64,000 bases of DNA from contig NJFT01000226.1 in NCBI GenBank assembly GCA_002221725.1, positions 1-64,000 on the forward strand, in the 5' to 3' direction. How positions within the stretch are numbered: position 1 is the stretch's first letter; the number at the start of each line of letters is the position of its first letter. Source of the stretch: Scedosporium boydii (taxonomy: Eukaryota; Ascomycota; Sordariomycetes; Microascales; Microascaceae). Shown here one piece after another: positions 58,941 through 64,000 of this stretch. The translations under genes and the position numbers were made by a program. Under the pieces are notes generated by a model. That model saw nothing but the letters and a program-made list of their open reading frames with translations. It did no database searches and was not told where the DNA came from.

Positions 58941-59917
58941 GGATTATCGGCAGCGCGGCTCAAAGCACTCACCGGCGCCTCTTGTTGTTAACGAGCTAAG
59001 TGTTCCTCGATGGGCTCTCACCACCGACTTTTCCCAGGCAAGAGTAGCCAATCTCCTACGTAACTACGTTCAGCCTAACTCCAATAGCTCTCTCGAAGAA
59101 GTAGCGAACTCGATTCTCGCCCTTCTTCCTGTTAATGCTCCATATTCGGCTGAAGTGTTTTCCGTCGCTGAGATATGTCTCGAGATTGCCGTGCAGGTTC
59201 CATATAACTATCCGTCTCAACGGAAGCTTGCCCAGCTGTGTCGACATATATCGCGATCCCCCAAGTTCGCATCAAAGTCCACGTCATCGGTAATGATCTG
59301 TCAATAGAGTGAATTTCGCAAACGCCTCCATGCTAACAAATAGTTACAGGGAGGTGAGGAGTTGTACCACACTCATCAGGCTCTAAAAGAAGTCCTCAGG
59401 GACAACTTCTAAGGTAGGCAGCTGTTATTATCATTTAGGCCACCCAATAAGCTAAAATCAGTGCCCAGGACCGCAAGCCGAAGCAGCCCCCATGCATTGG
59501 GTCAACTACCACGCCTTTTTGGCACGACTACAATCAACCGGTATCTGGGGCCCGAGTGCGACGTACATGGTCTGGGCCATGCGTGATTCGAAAAAGGAGC
59601 TGGAAGAGGCTTGGGAGAAGGAGTATCACGTCATGGCGGCAGCCCAGTGGGTCCTTTAGAACGGCCAGGGTTTTTTCGAAAGTGCATTCAGTCCTGGAAT
59701 TATCTGTGACGTAAATGACACGGCACTAGCCTTTGGAAGCTTGTACAGAGGGCCTGGAGACCCCCTGTGTCTTGATAGATGGCGTTTCTGGAAGGCGGGC
59801 TTCGAAGAGGCCAGAAATGGTGACTATGGCAAGGAGTGTAAAGATCTTGCGTTGAGGGCTCGTAGTTTGATGTGTTACGATTCTAACACTCGGGGTTCCG
59901 GTTGGTCAATGGAATAG
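58940..59917 (+). pseudogene. DUF3632-family protein, disrupted by stop codons
   Basis: The plus strand reads as a member of the fungal DUF3632 family in three blocks. Block 1 (to about 59290) has PRWALTTDFSQARVANLL and CLEIAVQVPYNYPSQRKL and ends at a GTAATG donor. Block 2, after CAG at 59348, is GGEELYHTHQALKEVLRDNF and meets TAA at 59410-59412. Block 3 (about 59480-59917) is WVNYHAFLARLQSTGIW, YMVWAMRD, AAAQWVL, TAG at 59657-59659, then NGQGFFESAF and LDRWRFWKAGFEEA to a final TAG at 59915. The TAG sits where relatives have Trp (QWxxWNGQ). The TAA could in principle be next to a donor (GTAGGC at 59414), but it is in frame. No intact start joins block 1. Family function is unknown. Confidence 0.72.
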
Positions 59918-60980
59918 AGTAGTGTCAAGACAGTGGGTTCCTGCTATGGATAAGTGAGGCAGTCAAACAGTATTCACAATGATATGGTGAGAAGTGCGTA
60001 TTCAAGTGTAGGGGTGTAGTTGTACTTGAATTGACTACTGGAGAGTCTTAGAAGACAAACTAGATACATGGTAGATCCCGTAGTTTATATAGACATTTCC
60101 CTTCTAAGCTCTCCCGGGTGATCGCCGCCATGGGGCCGCGATCACTACCCTTGATCGTAACGTTCGTTATTACGATCACAGTGATCACCACGGGCGATCG
60201 TCAGGTGGCCTGGCGATCGCTCTAGTGAGCTGCGCATCTGCCTGGCGGGTGCGCACACCTGCTGTATTCTGCCGTCTGTCACCGCTTCTAGGCCTACATA
60301 AAATTGGCTCGTGACATGATGGATGCAATCGAGAAGAGCCCGTCGTTCTGATTCTGATTAGTGTGGGTTCTACCATGACCCCATGAGCCTGCCAACTCCC
60401 TGTCGCCTAAGTCTCATGTCTAAGATTTCTATCAACGGTGCTTGAAGATGTGCCACTCCTTGCGATGAACCGATGAGTGTGCCTGGTGATGTATTTTGTT
60501 GTTCAACACCGGGACCGATTGTGCTCTCGCGGCGGCTCTCCGCAAGACACACCAATAAGATATAGCCCCACTAGCTTCATATCAGGTTTATGGAATCACG
60601 GAGTATTAATTATTAATTTCCTAAAGGCACCCCAAATTTGCCTGCCTCATAGGTTTCTGTTGATGAAACTATTCAGGTCCCTCACCCTGTCCAAGTCATC
60701 CACTGAAGAAGAACGGTATATTCACGTGATCATCTTACTAAGCATTGGTCAGCACATAACCCTCTGTTAGTTGACAAGCACCCAAAAGCTCGACCGAAGA
60801 GTGTTTCCTCGAGAAGGGATTCGTGTTTTGAAGCTCTCTGCGCCTTGCCGTTATCACCAGTTGAACGAACACAGATGTCGCCTATATTAGAGGTGTAAAC
60901 CCCCCAATATGCTCCTTAGCAGAGCTCCCCTTTGTGCTTGTGCAGTATCTTGATCTTTCTGTCGGACTCCTGCGCCCAGA
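59918..60980. other. Intergenic stretch with GATC-rich palindromic segment
   Basis: No gene is supported. 60130-60230 is dense in GATC and holds an inverted repeat (separate entry). Confidence 0.45.
60152..60178. repeat. Inverted repeat in a GATC-rich segment
   Basis: TGATCGTAA (60152-60160), nine bases, TTACGATCA (60170-60178). Several more GATC palindromes flank it (GTGATCAC, GCGATCGC). It could be an end of a degraded DNA transposon or a regulatory palindrome. Confidence 0.5.
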
Positions 60981-63310
60981 ATGTACCACTACGACATATC
61001 GGGGGCAATGCATGTCTTCGACCATGACCGACATGTTGCCGTTCAATCTCGATGTTTTCTCTGTGACCATGACCTTCTGGAGGTGAATAGTTCCGCTCGT
61101 CGGCCAAAATTTATTGCGCGTAGGCGACACTGTGCTTCAATCATCGCTCGTTGACTCGTATATGCTAACACCAATTTCCCAAGTTTTCTCCAAATTTGGT
61201 TCGGCCCACGTTCATTCCTCACGTCAGATCCAGGATTTTGTTGAAGAACGCACCGACTACCTTACCCTCCCGTTTTTCTCGCATGCTTTCTACCGGTTCC
61301 ACGCCGCCAGAGACCGTGAAAAGCAGCCCTGCGCGTACTGTAAACCGGAAAAAGCAGTTTTCTTTTCACATCCCGACTGCTGGGACATCGTGAATAAGTA
61401 CGGGATAAACCGAACTCAGATTTACCGGTTCGCCATCCAAACACAGCCCTTGGTACCTTGGCGGGGACGGAAGCCCCACTCAAGGCTTTGGGGCTTTCAG
61501 TCACTCGCCAGGATCATCAACAAAGACACAGTCGTGGGACAGCTTATCTCTGACATATCTTGCCGGCTGCCCCCTGAATTGCAGCACAAGATAATGCTTG
61601 ATCTACAACATCATCCAGCAGAACTACCCGTGCAGTCCCCAGTTCCAACAACAAATCCCCGCCGGGTCCCGCCAGTCTGTATGGCTGATCGGTTGGCAAG
61701 TCTTGCGGTGGTCGAGTTGGAAGTCATGCCTCTTCTACAACAGCTTGATCTAACATCAGATCCAATCTTCCGCAGCTCCCGCCCATTTCCTTCGAATCAA
61801 GAAACCGTCTCAACTTTGTACATTCGCACCAGAAGCATATTCGGGCGTGATTATATAACGGAAATTGGCTTTGACCCAAGTCCACACGACGGGGATGTAT
61901 TATCTACTGATATATCAGCGCACGATATCAAAGGTCTGCGATTTGCTCTTGGAAGGTTTGGCCTTCAAGCAGTTCGGGTTCTCTACGCGGACGGAGGCCG
62001 ATCGCCTTGGCTCGGGGATCATTTTGGAAGCTGGTTCGGCAATGAAGAAGGATATTCTTTCAATAATCTCCGTCTTACCGCCCATGTTCGTACTCCCACT
62101 TGGTCCCCGAAATAGTTTTCTTGCAATTCACTCTGGCATTGCTTTATTTATTTCCCTCCCCCCTTTCTCCCATTGCTCTTCTATTAACTCGGGGCTAACT
62201 TTTACTGCGTTGCCAGGGCCTTCGTGTTGTCAGTCTTAGACTCTCCCGGTTTAATTCGCAACCACGCCGGGGTTTCAGACATGCCCTAGCAGACCGGGAG
62301 ATTGAAGCCACTCCCGGACAGGTATTCCCGATCACTATCAAAGAAACCAACTACTACCCTAGGTTAATCAGTCCCTACCATAAGAAATGGAAGATGGTCT
62401 ACCATTTGCCACTCCGGTTTGGCTCGAACTACAGCGCGGGCCTCACAATGTATTGGACTGGTCATCGACTTACCGGGATGGCCTCTTACGGTCCGACAGG
62501 ACAGATGGCCTCTATCGGGCGGCGAACCGGAGAGGCTACGCACTTTCCATTAGCTCGTGGGGAATATTTTACGGCTTTGTGGATCAGGCTCGGTAATAAC
62601 TTCAACCTGATAGGGGAGGCATTCCTGCTCAGTGTCAGTCCTGCTCGAATATATAACTTTTGTCTCAAGCTTTGTTCTGGTTTAGGCTAATATGGAGATC
62701 GTAGTTTACTACCAGTAGAGGACGCTCCTGTCATTTTGGTCCCCACTTTCTGCAGAGAGATGAACCTGAGTCACATCCGCCAATATTGCCTTATGAGTGG
62801 AAGAGGCTTAGTCTCTCTCCTGGACCAGGGAAAATTACCGGTATCCTTGTCGAGGCTCAAGATGAGATAGCTGTAGAGGGGTATCGTAATATTGGAATTG
62901 TCAACGAGAGCGGCGAGTTTTCTGACGACGCCTCCATACTATCCCCACCTACGATAGAACCTCTCGGCCGGCCCAGTCTCGATACTCCTAACACAGCTCC
63001 TTTTTCTCTTCTACACCTGACCACAGGCTCAACTTACAACGTGAAGAGTCTGAAGATACGCAGGGTCGGGCCTCGATGCCTTGGACTGCGCATAGTACAC
63101 TCTTCCGGATTGGACGACTTCCTCGGCTCATGGGATCCACATGATACCGCATCAATTTCCACCCTGTACGATTCGAGCGAAGGGCCCCTGACGGCGGTTA
63201 GATTCCAAATTGTGGAGGAGGAGCGTGACCGAAAACGAATCGTTTGGGTGAGCGACATTGTCGCTTGCGCCGATGGACCAGACTTGCATTCTACTCCGAA
63301 GATGGTTTGA
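60981..63310 (+). CDS. Cys-motif / LPPEL family protein, intact relative of the gene at 2249
   Basis: Four exons join in phase: 60981-61119, 61184-62085, 62217-62633 and 62756-63310, giving 670 residues. Introns show GCTAAC branch sites (first two); donors are GTAGGC, GTTCGT and GTCAGT. The protein begins with a Cys pair (RCFLCDHD), then QPCAYC..SHPDCWDIVNKYG, LPPELQHKIM, HDIKGLRFALGRFGLQAVRVLYADGG, and a long C-terminal region (YFT, LWIRLG, LGLRIVHSSGLDDFLGSWDP, RIVWVSDIV). The same order of Cys motifs, LPPEL and GLxFxxGRxG occurs in the broken gene at 2249-4111. I know no assigned function; zinc binding and an F-box-like adaptor role are guesses. Start ATG 60981 was chosen because it precedes the first Cys pair and splices in phase; exon 3/4 limits are the least certain. 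Confidence 0.68.
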
Positions 63311-64000
63311 TTCTTCCTTACTTCCTAACTACTCTCTTGACGGCTAACTCTAGTATTAGTCCACACCCGTAGAGTCTCAAGCTCATCTGCACTCAAACCA
63401 CCCTCAGAGTAAGAAGTCGTTGCAGTTTCTCTGCGGGGATCATGACAAGGTACGGCAACCTCCTTTCCAGGTTTCCCGCTCGCCACACTAAAATAAGCGC
63501 CGTGCTGATCCAGAATAGAGACTTGCCTGGTGGTTCGACGATGCATGCGACGAACTCCAGGAATACATTGCACGGCCCCCGACACAAACAATAGACAAGG
63601 GCCCCGTGGAACAAATGGCTTTGGTGTGGGACCCACCGAGTCAGTCAAAGGGTCGTTTGTGGCGATGGCAGGAATAAATTTAAACGCCGGCTTCGTCTCG
63701 ACTCTTAGGTCGTCACACCTGCTGGCAGAAATGTGCGCGACCGTTGGTAGTTGTGTCTCCCATCGTTTTTTGTTGCATATTCCTAGCGCTCAGAGTCTGG
63801 GGCGTTTCTTGGGCGAACATTTGCAGCCAATACAATATTACTTAGCATTGTGTTATTTTTAAGAAATCGTAGATGCCGATGCTCGACCGCGAGAGGAATG
63901 CTTCGGGGCATGCAGGAAAAATACGAAATGGGCGAACATGGAATTCCAGGCCAGAGCCAACAAAGTTGCTCGACATCAGGTTTATAAATATGGGAAAGAA
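63311..64000. other. Right-edge stretch, no supported gene
   Basis: 3' flank of the preceding gene and the window edge. A minus-strand frame at 63325-63648 lacks clear protein features. Confidence 0.4.

Noticed and set aside
1..64000. CRISPR arrays, rRNA genes, insertion sequences with clear ends
   Set aside because: None seen; the window is eukaryotic nuclear DNA and no regularly spaced repeats or transposase/reverse transcriptase motifs were found.

Overview
The window is nuclear DNA from a filamentous ascomycete (Pezizomycotina). Most genes are split by short introns of about 45-130 bases with fungal GT..AG ends and CTAAC/CTGAC branch sites. The families present are also typical of moulds: HET-domain, NACHT/ankyrin NLR, DUF3632, fungal-specific C2H2 regulators, AA8 cytochrome and an OTT_1508-like deaminase. 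I cannot name the species. Exon joins below were derived by hand from splice motifs and reading phase.

Layout. 0-13 kb: 5' end of a GMC (alcohol) oxidase running off the left edge; a Cys-motif/LPPEL gene broken by an in-frame TAG; an intron-containing tRNA-Gly; a possible nuclear trypsin-fold protein head-to-head with an LPLHVI protein; an OTT_1508-like deaminase; a three-finger C2H2 factor. 14-21 kb: a membrane protein, a secreted stand-alone AA8 haem protein with an Asp-rich tail, and a large C2H2 plus fungal_trans regulator. 21.5-45.5 kb: mostly catabolic genes, namely an SDR, an amidase, a zinc alcohol dehydrogenase, a NodB-type deacetylase/imidase-like hydrolase, an amino acid permease, an alpha/beta hydrolase, a second SDR, a multi-TM protein and a full-length 5-oxoprolinase/hydantoinase. 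A broken HET gene is inserted among them. 46-64 kb: an accessory or conflict-type region with a DUF7025-like AAA ATPase head-to-head with a lipase-NACHT-ankyrin NLR, a large membrane protein, a DUF3632 pseudogene, and an apparently intact relative of the broken gene at 2.2-4.1 kb.

How the genes may work together. Amidase, NodB-family hydrolase, 5-oxoprolinase and amino acid permease all act on amide, imide or lactam nitrogen, so the 21-45 kb block could be a nitrogen or cyclic-amide salvage cluster. The regulator at 17.8-20.9 kb lies beside it; this link is inference. The right-hand part looks like a self/non-self recognition or immunity neighbourhood. Three genes (2.2-4.1 kb, 38.2-40.3 kb, 58.9-59.9 kb) carry stop codons inside otherwise conserved frames, so inactivation is a recurring theme.
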